Shown in pieces: positions 8,447 through 20,081 of a stretch of DNA of 64,000 nucleotides. A program made the position numbers and the translations under genes. The DNA comes from [Borrelia] tanukii (lineage in GTDB: Bacteria > Spirochaetota > Spirochaetia > Borreliales > Borreliaceae), in the NCBI RefSeq assembly GCF_030436345.1, contig NZ_CP124038.1, forward strand, positions 1-64,000. Reading direction: 5' to 3'. Position 1 is the first letter of the stretch. Each line of letters opens with the position of its first letter. The notes under the pieces were generated by a model. The model was not told where the DNA came from. It made no database searches and worked only from the letters and a program-made list of their open reading frames with translations.

Positions 8447-9217
8447 ATGATAGACATAAATGATTTAAATCAAATAAAAGATACTTTTTCAAGAATTTTA
8501 GACCTAAGCTTAATTAGTATCTTGGTATACTACATATATAAAAACGTGATCAATTCTTATTCTACAAATCTATTAAAAGGGATGTTGATCCTTATCTCTA
8601 TAGGAATTATCTCCTATTATTTAAATCTCTATACCATTAGTTGGCTGTTAAATTATATAGCCAATATATTGCCAATAGCAATAGTCATACTTTTTAATCA
8701 AGAAATAAAAAAAATAATAATGCAAATTGGAAATTTCAATTTAGCTTTTAAGCTTTCAAATAAAAAAGAAGAAACTTTAAAAGTTATTTCTGAAATCCTA
8801 AAAGCCGTTAAACACCTGTCTGAAAACAAATCTGGCAGCCTAATATGCATCGAAAAAAAAATACAGCTGGAGCAAATAATAAACAAGGGAACTAAAATTG
8901 ATGCACTAATATCTAGTGAACTATTAATATCACTATTTGAGCGCGAAACCCCTCTTCACGACGGAGCTGTAATAATCAGCAAAAATAAATTAAAATATGC
9001 AGGCTCATTTTTACCATTATCTAATGTTGATTCTATTAGCAAAGCATTTGGAACAAGGCATAGAGCGGGGCTTGGGATTTCTGAAAATTCTGACGCAATA
9101 ACAATAATAACCTCCGAAGAGACCGGGTCTATTTCAATTACAACCAATGCAAAACTGGAATACAATTTAAGCTTAAATGAAATTAGAAATAAATTGAATC
9201 TAGAGCTAATAGAGTAA
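8447..9217 (+). CDS. cdaA: Diadenylate cyclase CdaA (c-di-AMP synthase)
   Basis: Makes cyclic di-AMP from two ATP at the inner membrane. The N-terminal third has three hydrophobic helices (LISILVYYIYK, a second around LKGMLILISIGIISYYL, a third around IANILPIAIVILF). The C-terminal DAC domain carries both catalytic motifs, LHDGAVI (Asp-Gly-Ala) and GTRHRAG (Arg-His-Arg). By order it is BB0008, the known cyclase of B. burgdorferi. The longest frame starts with TTG at 8426; ATG 8447 is preferred, though neither has a good ribosome site. It heads a run of seven plus-strand genes, with cdaR 4 nt downstream. Confidence 0.93.
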   Translation: MIDINDLNQIKDTFSRILDLSLISILVYYIYKNVINSYSTNLLKGMLILISIGIISYYLNLYTISWLLNYIANILPIAIVILFNQEIKKIIMQIGNFNLAFKLSNKKEETLKVISEILKAVKHLSENKSGSLICIEKKIQLEQIINKGTKIDALISSELLISLFERETPLHDGAVIISKNKLKYAGSFLPLSNVDSISKAFGTRHRAGLGISENSDAITIITSEETGSISITTNAKLEYNLSLNEIRNKLNLELIE

Positions 9218-9221
9218 AATA

Positions 9222-10226
9222 ATGAAAATAAGCAAAAAAATAACAAACATAATAAAGTTACTATTTGACGATTGGCAAAATAAAGCTATTTCCATTTTAA
9301 TAGCTATTCTAATGTTTGTAGCATTTAATTTCAATAAAATAGAATCAATAACAACTGAAAAAGAATTCAACATTATCTTAAATGATCAAATAGCTCTCGG
9401 AAAAATTCCCGACTTTAGCAAAGTCAAAATTACAATAAAAGTCAACAAAGATGATTTAAAATACCTTGATCTTAATAAAATAATATTATTTATTGAAGCA
9501 TCAAAAATAACGATTCCTGGAAAATATAAACTGCCAATAAAAATAAAAAATCTTAACTCAATACACATTGCAGAATATAAACTTTCAAAAACAAATGTAT
9601 TGCTAAATCTTGATAATAAAATCTCTAAATCAGTTAAAATAGAGCCTAAGTTTAAACTTATAGAAAGAGATGGTAAAGGAGAATATTTTATTGCAAAATA
9701 CAATATCCTGCCTGAACATTTATTAGTATGTGGCCCTGAACAAGAACTCAAAAAAATAAATACTATTCAAACCAACGTAAAAGAGTTTGATACAAGAACC
9801 CTATTTGTATCAGATTATCTTGAAGTGGTTTCTCCAAACCCCCTAGTTATGCTTGAAAAAAGTCATGTGGTAATCAATATTTATTTAAACAAAAAATATT
9901 CAAACACAACAATAAAATCTCCTAATCTTATTTTCAACAATCTTAAAAATGGTCTTGAGATCAAAGATAAAGAAAAAATAATAAGCTCAGAAAACAAAAT
10001 GTTTGTAAAAATAAAAACAAGACTTTCTGAAAAACAAATTAAAACCCACATAAATAATCAAAATATAAGCCTTGCTTTTGACCTAGCAAATATAAAAGCC
10101 CCCGGGATTTACAACATTGCCACAAATATAATTCTTAAAGAGAATATCAATGAAACAGAAATATATGATTATGAACCCAAAAAAATAAAACTAGAAATAA
10201 TTGAAAGCTCAGAGATCAAACCATGA
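9222..10226 (+). CDS. cdaR: YbbR-domain regulator of CdaA (CdaR)
   Basis: A membrane-anchored protein whose YbbR repeats face the periplasm and which, in Firmicutes, binds and modulates CdaA. One N-terminal transmembrane helix (about residues 22-37, [15 protein letters not shown]) is followed by beta-rich YbbR-type repeats; [13 protein letters not shown] and the [12 protein letters not shown] region show the repeat pattern. The 334-residue length is typical of multi-repeat YbbR proteins. The cdaA-cdaR order matches the conserved operon, although the glmM gene that usually follows is replaced here by acpS. The stop overlaps the acpS start in ATGA. Confidence 0.85.
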   Translation: MKISKKITNIIKLLFDDWQNKAISILIAILMFVAFNFNKIESITTEKEFNIILNDQIALGKIPDFSKVKITIKVNKDDLKYLDLNKIILFIEASKITIPGKYKLPIKIKNLNSIHIAEYKLSKTNVLLNLDNKISKSVKIEPKFKLIERDGKGEYFIAKYNILPEHLLVCGPEQELKKINTIQTNVKEFDTRTLFVSDYLEVVSPNPLVMLEKSHVVINIYLNKKYSNTTIKSPNLIFNNLKNGLEIKDKEKIISSENKMFVKIKTRLSEKQIKTHINNQNISLAFDLANIKAPGIYNIATNIILKENINETEIYDYEPKKIKLEIIESSEIKP

Positions 10227-10597
10227 AGTCAATAGGATGTGATATAATAAAAGTTGAAAGATTCAAAAATTTTTTAGAAAATAAAAAAAAAATGGAAAGA
10301 TTCTTTACACATAAAGAAATTGAAAATTTCAAATTAAAAGGTGGTAGCATTTTAGAAAGTTTGGCTGGAAAATTTGCAGCTAAAGAATCTTTAATTAAAG
10401 CATTAAGTCCACTGTTGCAATATAAACTACGTTATGGCCTTAAAGATATTGAGGTAATAAAATCTTTAAAAGGAAATGCAAACTTTTGCTTGCATAATGA
10501 AATTGAAAAATTTGTAATAAAAATGAATTTAAAGCTACACCTAACAATATCCCATGAAAAGGAGTACGCTATTGCATTTGTAATGGTAGAAAATTAA
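10223..10597 (+). CDS. acpS: Holo-[acyl-carrier-protein] synthase
   Basis: Transfers the 4'-phosphopantetheine arm from CoA to acyl carrier protein. The 124-residue length and the two family motifs fit AcpS: the N-terminal [10 protein letters not shown] (the Asp binds magnesium) and the central [15 protein letters not shown] (Glu and Lys of the active site). It overlaps cdaR by 4 nt and is 3 nt from the next gene, so it is translationally coupled within the operon. Borrelia has no fatty acid synthesis of its own, so a carrier protein used for other purposes is the likely substrate. Confidence 0.93.
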   Translation: MKSIGCDIIKVERFKNFLENKKKMERFFTHKEIENFKLKGGSILESLAGKFAAKESLIKALSPLLQYKLRYGLKDIEVIKSLKGNANFCLHNEIEKFVIKMNLKLHLTISHEKEYAIAFVMVEN

Positions 10598-10600
10598 TTC

Positions 10601-11440
10601 ATGAAAAAAATATCATATTTTACAAAAGAAAAAATTGAATGCCCTATATGCTATTTTAAATTTCAAAAAGAAGAACTTTTTACCGGAAGTAGCAGACTAA
10701 TAGCGGGAGAGTTAAAAATTGATCTAAAAAGAGAATATATAAAAAACGACAAATATGGCAATATTTATCCTAGAATATATTCTGTAACAGTATGTCCAAA
10801 ATGCTACTTTGCAGCATTTCCAGGCGAATTCAATTCAATCCCTAAAAACAAAAAAGAAATTTTGCAAAATAAAAAATCCGAAAGAAAAAAAATAACTGAG
10901 ATTTTTGATGGTATGATCAACTTTAGCAAATCTAGAACATTAAAAGAAGGAGCTGCAAGTTATATTCTTGCTATGCTATGTTATGAGCATCTTGAGAAGA
11001 ATTATAACCCCACGTTAAATCAAGCAAAATCAGCAATAAGAGCTGCTTGGACATTTGAAGACCTTGAAAAAGAAGAACCAAACAAAAACTACAATTATCT
11101 TCAAAAAATATTTTACCATAAAGCTGCATATCTTTATAAACTAGTTATAGAAAAAGACAAAGGCAATTCAGAACCTATTAGTGCATCAACCATATTTGGC
11201 CCAGATACAGATAAAAATTATGGCTATGACAGTGTTCTCTACTTATCAGGTCTTTTAGAATACTTTTATGGCAATAAAGACAATAAAGAATACAGATACA
11301 AACAATTAAACGACATAAAAACCACTCTTTCTAAAATAGCAGGAATGGGCAAATCTTCAAAAGAAAAGCCTTCAATACTTTTAGATAAAATCAAAGAAGT
11401 TTACTTTAAAATATCAAAGGAAATGAAAAATCTTAAATAA
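10601..11440 (+). CDS. DUF2225 zinc-ribbon protein
   Basis: The 279-residue protein carries two Cys pairs, CPICYF near residues 14-17 and CPKCYF near 66-69, which form a likely zinc ribbon. A helical, TPR-like C-terminal half follows (ILAMLCYEHL, AIRAAWTFEDL, YKLVIEK). This is the pattern of the DUF2225 family found in spirochaetes and Firmicutes; its biochemical role is unknown. It sits 3 nt after acpS, and truA begins at the base after its stop, so it belongs to the operon. No signal peptide is seen, so a cytoplasmic location is likely. Confidence 0.75.
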   Translation: MKKISYFTKEKIECPICYFKFQKEELFTGSSRLIAGELKIDLKREYIKNDKYGNIYPRIYSVTVCPKCYFAAFPGEFNSIPKNKKEILQNKKSERKKITEIFDGMINFSKSRTLKEGAASYILAMLCYEHLEKNYNPTLNQAKSAIRAAWTFEDLEKEEPNKNYNYLQKIFYHKAAYLYKLVIEKDKGNSEPISASTIFGPDTDKNYGYDSVLYLSGLLEYFYGNKDNKEYRYKQLNDIKTTLSKIAGMGKSSKEKPSILLDKIKEVYFKISKEMKNLK

Positions 11441-12181
11441 ATGAAAAAAATATTAGCTGAGATCGCTTATGACGGATCTATGTACCATGGATTTCAAAGA
11501 CAACCCAAAAAGCCTACGGTTCAAGGAGAAATTGAACAAGCTCTAATGAAAATCAACAAAAAAAAAATAAAAATCCATTCATCTGGAAGAACAGATAAAG
11601 GAGTTCATGCAAAAAGACAAATAATAACTTTTGATATAAATATCAATATTCCGATAAACAATTTAAAAAAAGCTTTAAATGCAATATTATTAAAAACCAG
11701 TATAAAAATACTAAAACTCAAGTACGTGAAAAGTTCATTTCATCCACGTTTTAACGCTAAAAAAAGAAAATACAGTTATTGTATATTAAACAGCGATAAC
11801 TACTATCCCTGGGAAGGCTATCAAGCTCACTATGTAAACAAAAAACTAAACATTAGCAATTTAAACAAAATGGCTAAAATATTAATTGGAAACCATGATT
11901 TTACCACATTTTCATGCATAAAAGATAAAAGCAAATCCAAATTTAGGCATATACATTTTGCTAAATTTAAAAAAAGAGGGAAATATATTATTTTTGAAAT
12001 AATAGGATCTTCTTTTTTGTGGAAAATGGTAAGATCAATAATAGGTACAATGCTGGATATCGAAATAAAAAACGAATCAATTTCTATTTTTGAAGCAATA
12101 CTAAAATCAAAAAATAGAAACCTTGCAAGAACAACTGCACCCGCAAATGCTTTATTTTTAGATAAGGTTTACTATGAATAA
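11441..12181 (+). CDS. truA: tRNA pseudouridine(38-40) synthase
   Basis: Converts uridines 38-40 in the anticodon arm of tRNAs to pseudouridine. The 246-residue product has the N-terminal AYDGSMYHGFQRQ motif and the catalytic loop SGRTDKGVHA with D52 as the catalytic aspartate. FHPRFNAKKRKYSY is the usual following segment, and the C-terminal FLWKMVRSIIGTM motif is also present. The ATG begins directly after the stop of the DUF2225 gene. The end overlaps the next gene by 8 nt. Confidence 0.95.
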   Translation: MKKILAEIAYDGSMYHGFQRQPKKPTVQGEIEQALMKINKKKIKIHSSGRTDKGVHAKRQIITFDININIPINNLKKALNAILLKTSIKILKLKYVKSSFHPRFNAKKRKYSYCILNSDNYYPWEGYQAHYVNKKLNISNLNKMAKILIGNHDFTTFSCIKDKSKSKFRHIHFAKFKKRGKYIIFEIIGSSFLWKMVRSIIGTMLDIEIKNESISIFEAILKSKNRNLARTTAPANALFLDKVYYE

Positions 12182-12779
12182 TAATATTTTAACTAAAAAA
12201 CTTTTTTTACTTAAAATATTGAAAAATAATATTGAAGGCAAAATTACAGAAAATTTTGAAAAAATAGATAATGAGATTAAACAAGAAATAGAAAAAGTTA
12301 AAAGTGTTAAAATTTATCAAAAAAATGAAAATAGTAAACAAATTACAGAAATACCCATAAAAACCAAAAATTTAATGAACCTATTACCAAATAATAGTTT
12401 ACAAGAAAAAAGCAACAACAATCATCATCATATCATAATATATATAAATAAAAACTATCTCAACGAACCTTCAAGGGATATTATAACAAAATGGTGCAAA
12501 AGCATAAACATACACAATTATAAAATAATAGACACTATTGAATCACTTAACTTAGAAATCAGCAATAAAAACCTTAAAGCAATTTTATCTTGCGAAGAAA
12601 TAGATTTTTTCTTAAATCAACCGTTAAGAATTCAAATTGTAAGGGGAATAGAACTAAGATTTAAAGGTATTCCATTAGTTTTTACACACCTTCCCACAAA
12701 TCAAATAAAAAATCCAGAATTAAAAAAAGAAATATGGCAAGATTTAAAAATAATAAAAGGCATAATAAAATATGGTTGA
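12174..12779 (+). CDS. Degenerate uracil-DNA-glycosylase (family 4)-like protein
   Basis: Usually annotated hypothetical. The last 50 residues of the 201-residue product resemble the C-terminal part of family-4 uracil-DNA glycosylases: an RG element (IVRGIELRFKGIPLVFTHLP, where the family has RG...GIPV..TYHPS), then NPELKKEIWQDLK, very like the family's NP.LK.EVW.DLK. The preceding LKAILSCEEI could match the LALG segment. The catalytic N-terminal GEAPG motif is absent, the position being occupied by YINKNYLNEP, and no Fe-S cysteines are visible. A catalytically dead or repurposed UDG fold is my inference. It is coupled by 8-nt overlaps to both truA and priA, suggesting a role near PriA. Confidence 0.5.
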   Translation: MNNNILTKKLFLLKILKNNIEGKITENFEKIDNEIKQEIEKVKSVKIYQKNENSKQITEIPIKTKNLMNLLPNNSLQEKSNNNHHHIIIYINKNYLNEPSRDIITKWCKSINIHNYKIIDTIESLNLEISNKNLKAILSCEEIDFFLNQPLRIQIVRGIELRFKGIPLVFTHLPTNQIKNPELKKEIWQDLKIIKGIIKYG

Positions 12780-14760
12780 ACACCATCACTCAACTTATTA
12801 CTATGAAATTGCAATAAATATTCCTTTAAATAAACTTTTTTTTTACAAGTTTAACTTGAATCTAGAAATTGGAATAAGAGTAATGGTTAACTTTAATGGC
12901 TCCAATAAAATTGGAATAATTATTAAAAAATATTTTGAAAACGAATTTAAAGAAAAGTTTGAATTCAAAATAAAAGAAATTATTAAAATACTAGATAAAA
13001 CTAAAATAATAACAGAGCATAACATTGATTTAGCACATTGGATTAGTAAAAAAACATTTTCGGGATTTGGAGAAACTTTATTCTTTGGGTTGCCCAAAAA
13101 TTCAAAATCTAAAAAAAATCAAACATTGCCTTCAAATGAGCATACGTATCCGGATTATAAAAATCGCCTTCAACTAAACAACGAACAACAAAATATTTAC
13201 AAAGAAATTATTGAATCAGAAAAAATTGATGTTTTTTACCTTTTTGGAATACCTGGATCTGGAAAAACTGAAATATTTATCAAATTGTGTGAACATTACT
13301 TAACACTAGAACAACAAGTACTTTTCTTGATTCCCGAAATATCATTAGGATATCAAATAATAAAAAGAATAAAACATGCATTAAATGTGCACCATGATAA
13401 AATTTATGAATATAACTCTAAAGTTCCAAATTCTAGTAAAAATTTAATATGGAATAAAGTTAAAAATGGAGAAAGCCTGATTGTTATTGGCATTAAAAGT
13501 GTACTAATGCTACCTTTTACCAAATTAAAATTAATAATTATGGACGAAGAACACGAAAATACATACAAATCTGAAAATACTCCAAGATTTCACTCAAGAC
13601 ACATATCATTTTTTTTGCAAAAAAAATTTAATGCTAAATTTATAATGGGAAGCGCAACGCCTTCTCTTGAAGCATACTACGCAATGAAACATAACCAAAT
13701 AAAAAAAATATCAATGCAAAACAAATTCTCTCAAAGCAAAATAGAAGATATAAAAATAATAAATATGAAAAAAGAACCTAGCACAATTTCATCAGAACTG
13801 TTATACAGTATACAAAAAAGTTTAAATGAAAAAAGACAATCTTTAATTTTCATTAACAAAAGAGGATATCTGAAAAATCTCGAATGCAACGAATGCGGAC
13901 ATACAATTTATTGCCCAAATTGCTCATTTGGCCTGATTTACCACAAAAAAGAAAACAAACTTTTATGCCACTATTGTAGTTATAAAACAAAAACAACAAG
14001 CCATTGCCCCCAATGCAAATCAAAAGACATTAAATATAAAACTTATGGAATTCAACTTGTTGAAAAAGAATTAAAAAAATTTTTGCCAAATGCAAAAATT
14101 GCAAGAATAGATTCCGATATTACAAAAATAGAAAATATAGATTCAATAAGCAAGTTTGAAAACAAAGAAATAGATATACTTATCGGGACACAAATCATTG
14201 CAAAAGGATTTAATTTTGAAAATATAAAAACATTGGGTATAATCAACGCAGACATTGGAATGGGATTGCCTGATTTCAGAAGCAGCGAAAGAATTTTTAC
14301 AACGCTCTCACAGATTATGGGAAGAGCCGCAAGATTTAAAGATGACAACACAATTATCATACAAACAAAAAATCCCAATTATTATGCCATAAAGTATGCT
14401 TATAAGCACCAATATGAACAATTTTACGAACAAGAACTAAATATACGAAAAAAATTAAACTATCCTCCATTTAACAAAATTATTAGAATAATATTTAGAA
14501 GCAAAAATGAAGAATCTGTTAAACAAAAATGTTGGGAATTTTTTGAAAAATCTAAAGAATTTTTACAAGAAGGAATTGAACATTTAGGCCCGTCAGAAGC
14601 TATTATGAAAAAAATATCTAAAAATTACAGATACAATATAATATACTTGTCAAAATCCTACAGTTTACTTGAAGAACTAGTTAACAAGACAAGAGAAAAG
14701 ATAAAAATAACAAATACTGTTTACATTGAAATAGATTATTATCCAATATCATTAATTTAG
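12772..14760 (+). CDS. priA: Primosomal protein N' (replication restart helicase)
   Basis: DEAH-like superfamily 2 helicase that reloads the replisome at stalled forks and D-loops. The 662-residue product has Walker [10 protein letters not shown] (about residues 160-168), Walker [13 protein letters not shown], and a zinc-binding Cys cluster ([13 protein letters not shown], then CHYC and CPQC) between the helicase lobes, all typical of PriA. Motifs V and VI appear as GTQIIAKGF and QIMGRAAR. The ATG at 12772 overlaps the UDG-like gene by 8 nt. Its stop overlaps the stop region of the convergent udk gene by 4 nt, so no terminator fits between them. Confidence 0.96.
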   Translation: MVEHHHSTYYYEIAINIPLNKLFFYKFNLNLEIGIRVMVNFNGSNKIGIIIKKYFENEFKEKFEFKIKEIIKILDKTKIITEHNIDLAHWISKKTFSGFGETLFFGLPKNSKSKKNQTLPSNEHTYPDYKNRLQLNNEQQNIYKEIIESEKIDVFYLFGIPGSGKTEIFIKLCEHYLTLEQQVLFLIPEISLGYQIIKRIKHALNVHHDKIYEYNSKVPNSSKNLIWNKVKNGESLIVIGIKSVLMLPFTKLKLIIMDEEHENTYKSENTPRFHSRHISFFLQKKFNAKFIMGSATPSLEAYYAMKHNQIKKISMQNKFSQSKIEDIKIINMKKEPSTISSELLYSIQKSLNEKRQSLIFINKRGYLKNLECNECGHTIYCPNCSFGLIYHKKENKLLCHYCSYKTKTTSHCPQCKSKDIKYKTYGIQLVEKELKKFLPNAKIARIDSDITKIENIDSISKFENKEIDILIGTQIIAKGFNFENIKTLGIINADIGMGLPDFRSSERIFTTLSQIMGRAARFKDDNTIIIQTKNPNYYAIKYAYKHQYEQFYEQELNIRKKLNYPPFNKIIRIIFRSKNEESVKQKCWEFFEKSKEFLQEGIEHLGPSEAIMKKISKNYRYNIIYLSKSYSLLEELVNKTREKIKITNTVYIEIDYYPISLI

Positions 14761-15377
14761 ATGAAATCTAGCCCTTCTTTACTTAAAGACTTAAGGAACG
14801 TTGAAAGCACATAAAGCGCTTTATCATTATGTCCCCCCTCGGGAATAATAAGATCAGCATATTCTTTGGTGGGCTCAATAAACCTATAATAACCCCATCT
14901 AGTGGTGTTCAAATACTGATCAATAACAGACTCTAAAGTACGACCTCTTTTAGAAATATCTCTCCTTAAGCGCCTAATAAATCTAATATCATTTGGGGTG
15001 TCAATGTATATTTTAAGATCTATTAAATTTCTCACTCTCTCTTCAACAAAAATCATAATACCTTCAACAATAACAACAGGGGTTGGAACAACCAAAACAG
15101 TTTTAAGTTGTCTTTTATGATTAATAAAGTCGTAAAGAGGCATATCTATTGGGTTATTTTTTTTTAAATTTTTCAAATGTTCATAAAACAAATTATTATC
15201 AAAAGCATCTGGATGATCAAAATTTACTTTAGAAAACTCATGTTCATAATCACCTACACTTTTATAGTAATTATCTTGAGAAATAAGGACAAACTCTGGA
15301 ATAAACTCACTAATCTTGCTCACAACTGTAGTTTTTCCACTTCCAGAACCACCAGATATCCCAATAATTTTAGCCAT
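14757..15377 (-). CDS. udk: Uridine kinase
   Basis: Phosphorylates uridine or cytidine with GTP/ATP in pyrimidine salvage, important in an organism that cannot make pyrimidines. The 206-residue product begins [17 protein letters not shown], containing the P-loop. It then shows the ISQDNYYK substrate segment, NFDHPDAFD, and the RR..RD...RG lid-type motif ([12 protein letters not shown]). ATG 15377 is preferred over the TTG immediately before it, because AAGAAG lies 7 nt upstream of the ATG. It follows a rhodanese-like gene by 3 nt. Confidence 0.94.
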   Translation of the reverse strand: MAKIIGISGGSGSGKTTVVSKISEFIPEFVLISQDNYYKSVGDYEHEFSKVNFDHPDAFDNNLFYEHLKNLKKNNPIDMPLYDFINHKRQLKTVLVVPTPVVIVEGIMIFVEERVRNLIDLKIYIDTPNDIRFIRRLRRDISKRGRTLESVIDQYLNTTRWGYYRFIEPTKEYADLIIPEGGHNDKALYVLSTFLKSLSKEGLDFI

Positions 15378-15380
15378 CAA

Positions 15381-15758
15381 TCAACTTCTTTTTTTTTCTG
15401 TTTGTGGCATGTCTTTCAAAGTACCAGCAACAAACACATTCTTAAATCCCATGCTTTTTAAAACTTTTTTAGCCTCGTAAGACTTATTAAAGCTTTTACC
15501 ATAAACAATTATTTGGGACTCAAAATCGCCCAATTTATCCTTTTTAGCAAATAAATTATTAAAGGGAATATTAATTGATTTCAAATAATGAGACTTACTA
15601 TATTCTTTGGGAGATCGAATATCCAAAATTTTTGCTCCATTTTTTATTTTTTCCAGCAAAAATAGATTAACCCTTTTCATCCTAAGGATAATAAAAAACC
15701 AAATATAAAAAAAAAGCAGAACCAGTAATATTATAAATTTTGCATAATTCATCGCCAT
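15381..15758 (-). CDS. Membrane-anchored rhodanese-like protein lacking the catalytic Cys
   Basis: The 125-residue protein has one N-terminal transmembrane helix (about 8-24), then a single rhodanese domain: AKILDIRSPKEYSKSHYLKSINIP is a textbook start of the fold, split here by its motifs DIRSPKEY and INIP. Active rhodaneses hold the catalytic cysteine in a loop after a V-x-Y-C segment; here the segment reads IIVYGKSFNKS with Gly where Cys should be. It is therefore probably a non-catalytic sulfur-carrier-like or binding domain. It is the first gene of a pair with udk. The start is ATG 15758 or 15752. Confidence 0.8.
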   Translation of the reverse strand: MAMNYAKFIILLVLLFFYIWFFIILRMKRVNLFLLEKIKNGAKILDIRSPKEYSKSHYLKSINIPFNNLFAKKDKLGDFESQIIVYGKSFNKSYEAKKVLKSMGFKNVFVAGTLKDMPQTEKKRS

Positions 15759-15880
15759 AGTTTTATGAACATAATATCAAAAAAAATAAAAAAAGAGAAG
15801 AAAATTGTTTTTTTTGCAAAATTAATATAGAATTCAAGTAAATTATTAACTTATAGCTTAAAAGTAAATCTAACGTTAAG

Positions 15881-16843
15881 ATGAAAAAGAAAAAAAAGAT
15901 TCATTATCGTAGAATTAAAAAAAAACTCAAACTATTATTCATAATACTAGCAAAAAAATTAAAAACTATAATTAAAAATCCCAAATTAATATTTAATAGC
16001 ACAATACAAATAGCTTTAGGCTCTGCACTAATGGCAATTTCCACAAATGTTTTATATATTCCTCATGGACTTCTTAGTGGAGGAATTGGGGGTATTGCAT
16101 TAATGCTGCATTACTTATTAAGCTTCAATTTAGGGTGGACAATATTTGCATTAAACATTCCATTATTTATTATTGGAATAAGATTTTTAAATATAACATT
16201 CATCATTCAAAGTTGGATTGCAATGGGATTATATTCTATTATCATAAACTATTCCCAGTTTTTACAAAATAAAATACATCTTAACGATATGATGCTTGTA
16301 TCAATACTAGCTGGACTTATTTCCGGACTTGGACTTGGACTAATATTTAAAGGTAAAGGATCTTCAGGGGGATCAGATATAATTGCGATGATCATTAAAG
16401 AAAAATATTCAATTAGTATTGGAACAACAAACTTCATAGTTAATCTAGCAGTATTAATACTTGCAACCTTTTTCTTTAATATTGAAATTGCTCTTTATAC
16501 ACTAATAGCATCCTTTGTAACATCTATCATGACAGATAAAACAAGCACCGGATTTGGTAATCAAAAAGCAATATTAATCATTTCAGATAAAGGAAAAGAA
16601 ATTGCTTATCTTCTCACAAACAAGTTAAAATTAGGCGCTACATTAATAGACGGAAAGGGAGCTTGGGCAGGAACAGAAAAAACTATAGTATTTATAGTGG
16701 TTCCAATAATGCGCTTGTCAAGAATTAAGTATATATCACAAAAAATTGATCCAAATTGTTTCATTACTGTTATTAACACTAATGAAATCACTGGAGGCAA
16801 AATAATAAACTCAATCTCATTAAAACAAGAAATTTTAAATTAA
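15881..16843 (+). CDS. YitT family membrane protein (DUF161/DUF2179)
   Basis: Polytopic inner-membrane protein of 320 residues with unknown substrate. A very basic N-terminus (KKKKKIHYRRIKKKLK) precedes about five or six hydrophobic helices from residue 45 to 215. GLLSGGIGGIALMLHY and GSSGGSDIIAMI are the two Gly-rich repeats typical of YitT. A cytoplasmic C-terminal DUF2179-type domain follows (LLTNKLKLGATLIDGKGAW...). The gene is divergent from the rhodanese-like gene, and its stop overlaps the stop of convergent rluD by 4 nt. Confidence 0.85.
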   Translation: MKKKKKIHYRRIKKKLKLLFIILAKKLKTIIKNPKLIFNSTIQIALGSALMAISTNVLYIPHGLLSGGIGGIALMLHYLLSFNLGWTIFALNIPLFIIGIRFLNITFIIQSWIAMGLYSIIINYSQFLQNKIHLNDMMLVSILAGLISGLGLGLIFKGKGSSGGSDIIAMIIKEKYSISIGTTNFIVNLAVLILATFFFNIEIALYTLIASFVTSIMTDKTSTGFGNQKAILIISDKGKEIAYLLTNKLKLGATLIDGKGAWAGTEKTIVFIVVPIMRLSRIKYISQKIDPNCFITVINTNEITGGKIINSISLKQEILN

Positions 16844-17820
16844 AAATCTTTTAAAAAGAGAACCAAATTATCAATAATCAAATTCAATTCATCTTTCTTG
16901 TAAAAATTTGACAAAAAAATAACAAATCTTTTGGGAAATTCAGAAATAAATTTCTCTAAAGAATTTTTTCCAACATCAATTTCAAGCTTATAAGAATGCA
17001 GCATTAAAGTTATTTTTTTAAAACTGCCATCAACTCTGCCATAAACTTCATCTCCCAATATTGGAAAATTAAGATATTTCATATGCACTCTCAATTGATG
17101 TGTACGACCGGTTTTAGGTTTTAAAGCTAAAAGAGAATATCCCCCAAAATTGAGCAACAATCTATATTCCGTTAATGCTTTTTTACCTCTATCTTTAGAA
17201 ACACTAAATTTTTTCCTATTATATTTATCTCTATCTATAAAAGATTCAATACTTCCAGAAAAACTATTAAAATTACCCTTAACAATTGCAATGTAAACTT
17301 TATTTGTCCTTTTATCTTTAAACTGCTGAGCCAAAACCCTCAAAGTATTAGTGTTTTTTGCACAAATTAGCACTCCAGAAGTATCTTTGTCTAATCTATG
17401 AACAATTCCAGGTCTAATTTTTTCTTCATTAAAATCAATTTTCAAGCTTTTTATATGGTATAAAAGAAAATTTACAACAGTATCATCCCAATGTGATATT
17501 CCGGGATGACTTAAAATTCCTTGCGGTTTATTCAAAACAATAATATTAGAATCTTCATAAATTATAGTAATAGGAATATTGTTGGGCTTAAGGCAATTAA
17601 TTTGACTAATCTCTTCGTCAAATTCAATCATCATTTCATCGTCCTTAAAAACAGGCTTAGACAATTTTATCTTAAAAAATTTTCCATCACTCTTTTTAAA
17701 AGCTTCTACATTTCTTCTTTTAATCTGACTTCTAGTAAAAAATTCCAAATTGCTTGATAAGTAAAGATCCAATCTTAAAGCATTTTCTTTAACAGTAAAT
17801 TCTTTCTTAAGCCTTATCAT
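16840..17820 (-). CDS. rluD: RluA-family 23S rRNA pseudouridine synthase
   Basis: Modifies uridines in large-subunit rRNA. The 326-residue product starts with an S4 RNA-binding domain (LRLDLYLSSNLEFFTRSQIKR lies around residues 15-35; the key part is the basic TRSQIKRR). The synthase domain follows with the catalytic motif HRLDKDTSG (D144) and KPKTGRTHQLRVHM. The architecture fits RluD or RluC; the exact target helix cannot be assigned from the sequence. It is last in a minus-strand group with a membrane protein gene and PFP, starting 6 nt after the previous stop. Confidence 0.9.
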   Translation of the reverse strand: MIRLKKEFTVKENALRLDLYLSSNLEFFTRSQIKRRNVEAFKKSDGKFFKIKLSKPVFKDDEMMIEFDEEISQINCLKPNNIPITIIYEDSNIIVLNKPQGILSHPGISHWDDTVVNFLLYHIKSLKIDFNEEKIRPGIVHRLDKDTSGVLICAKNTNTLRVLAQQFKDKRTNKVYIAIVKGNFNSFSGSIESFIDRDKYNRKKFSVSKDRGKKALTEYRLLLNFGGYSLLALKPKTGRTHQLRVHMKYLNFPILGDEVYGRVDGSFKKITLMLHSYKLEIDVGKNSLEKFISEFPKRFVIFLSNFYKKDELNLIIDNLVLFLKDF

Positions 17821-17826
17821 GTGTTG

Positions 17827-18339
17827 TCACTGAAGAAAATAATCAATCAAGGCAATAGTTAGTGCAACTATAGCCCCAACGGAAGCTGAAATAACAAATT
17901 TTTTATAAATTTCATCTTTTGAAAAATTAGGACCATTTGAAAAAGGATATGGAATGTAATTTGCATTCATTCCGCTATAAAAATAGTATCCTAGATCAAA
18001 AAAAAACAAGCTCAAAAATAAAACTATTGGGAAAGATCCAATACTAATAGCTGAAAACCTAAATAAATCTTTTACTGATTTTGACTCAAGATCATTCTCA
18101 AGATTTAAAGCTTTATTTTCTTGAATATTCTTGTAAAGAAAAGAATCGTCCTTATCAACAACAAGAATATTATTTTTTTCATGAGTAACAAAGTTGCCAC
18201 TGGAAGTTAATTTATCTTGCAATGGCAAATTTTTGGCAATACTTAACTTTAAATAATTAAAATTTAGCTTGAAATAATCAAGTGATTTTGAATAAACATT
18301 CAAAACACTGAAAAACAACAACAAGCTTCCAATAAGCAT
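17827..18339 (-). CDS. Hypothetical membrane protein with signal sequence
   Basis: I do not recognise this family. The 170-residue product has an N-terminal hydrophobic segment (about 2-16, ending near YSKS) that could be a signal peptide or anchor. A polar middle follows, then two C-terminal hydrophobic stretches (about 93-118, FRFSAISIGSFPIVLFLSLF, and about 149-168). The segment between them is Asn/Pro/Tyr-rich. It lies 7 nt from the PFP gene and 6 nt from rluD and is probably co-transcribed with both. It seems to be a spirochaete-restricted inner-membrane protein. Confidence 0.65.
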   Translation of the reverse strand: MLIGSLLLFFSVLNVYSKSLDYFKLNFNYLKLSIAKNLPLQDKLTSSGNFVTHEKNNILVVDKDDSFLYKNIQENKALNLENDLESKSVKDLFRFSAISIGSFPIVLFLSLFFFDLGYYFYSGMNANYIPYPFSNGPNFSKDEIYKKFVISASVGAIVALTIALIDYFLQ

Positions 18340-18346
18340 AAATTTT

Positions 18347-20026
<1,680 letters not shown>

Positions 20027-20081
20027 TTAATTAAATTAAGCCCTATCATAACTTAAATATAAAATAATTCACAACTAATAT

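Noticed and set aside
9386..9751. Minus-strand open frame of 121 codons
   Set aside because: Antisense to cdaR without any recognisable domain or ribosome site.
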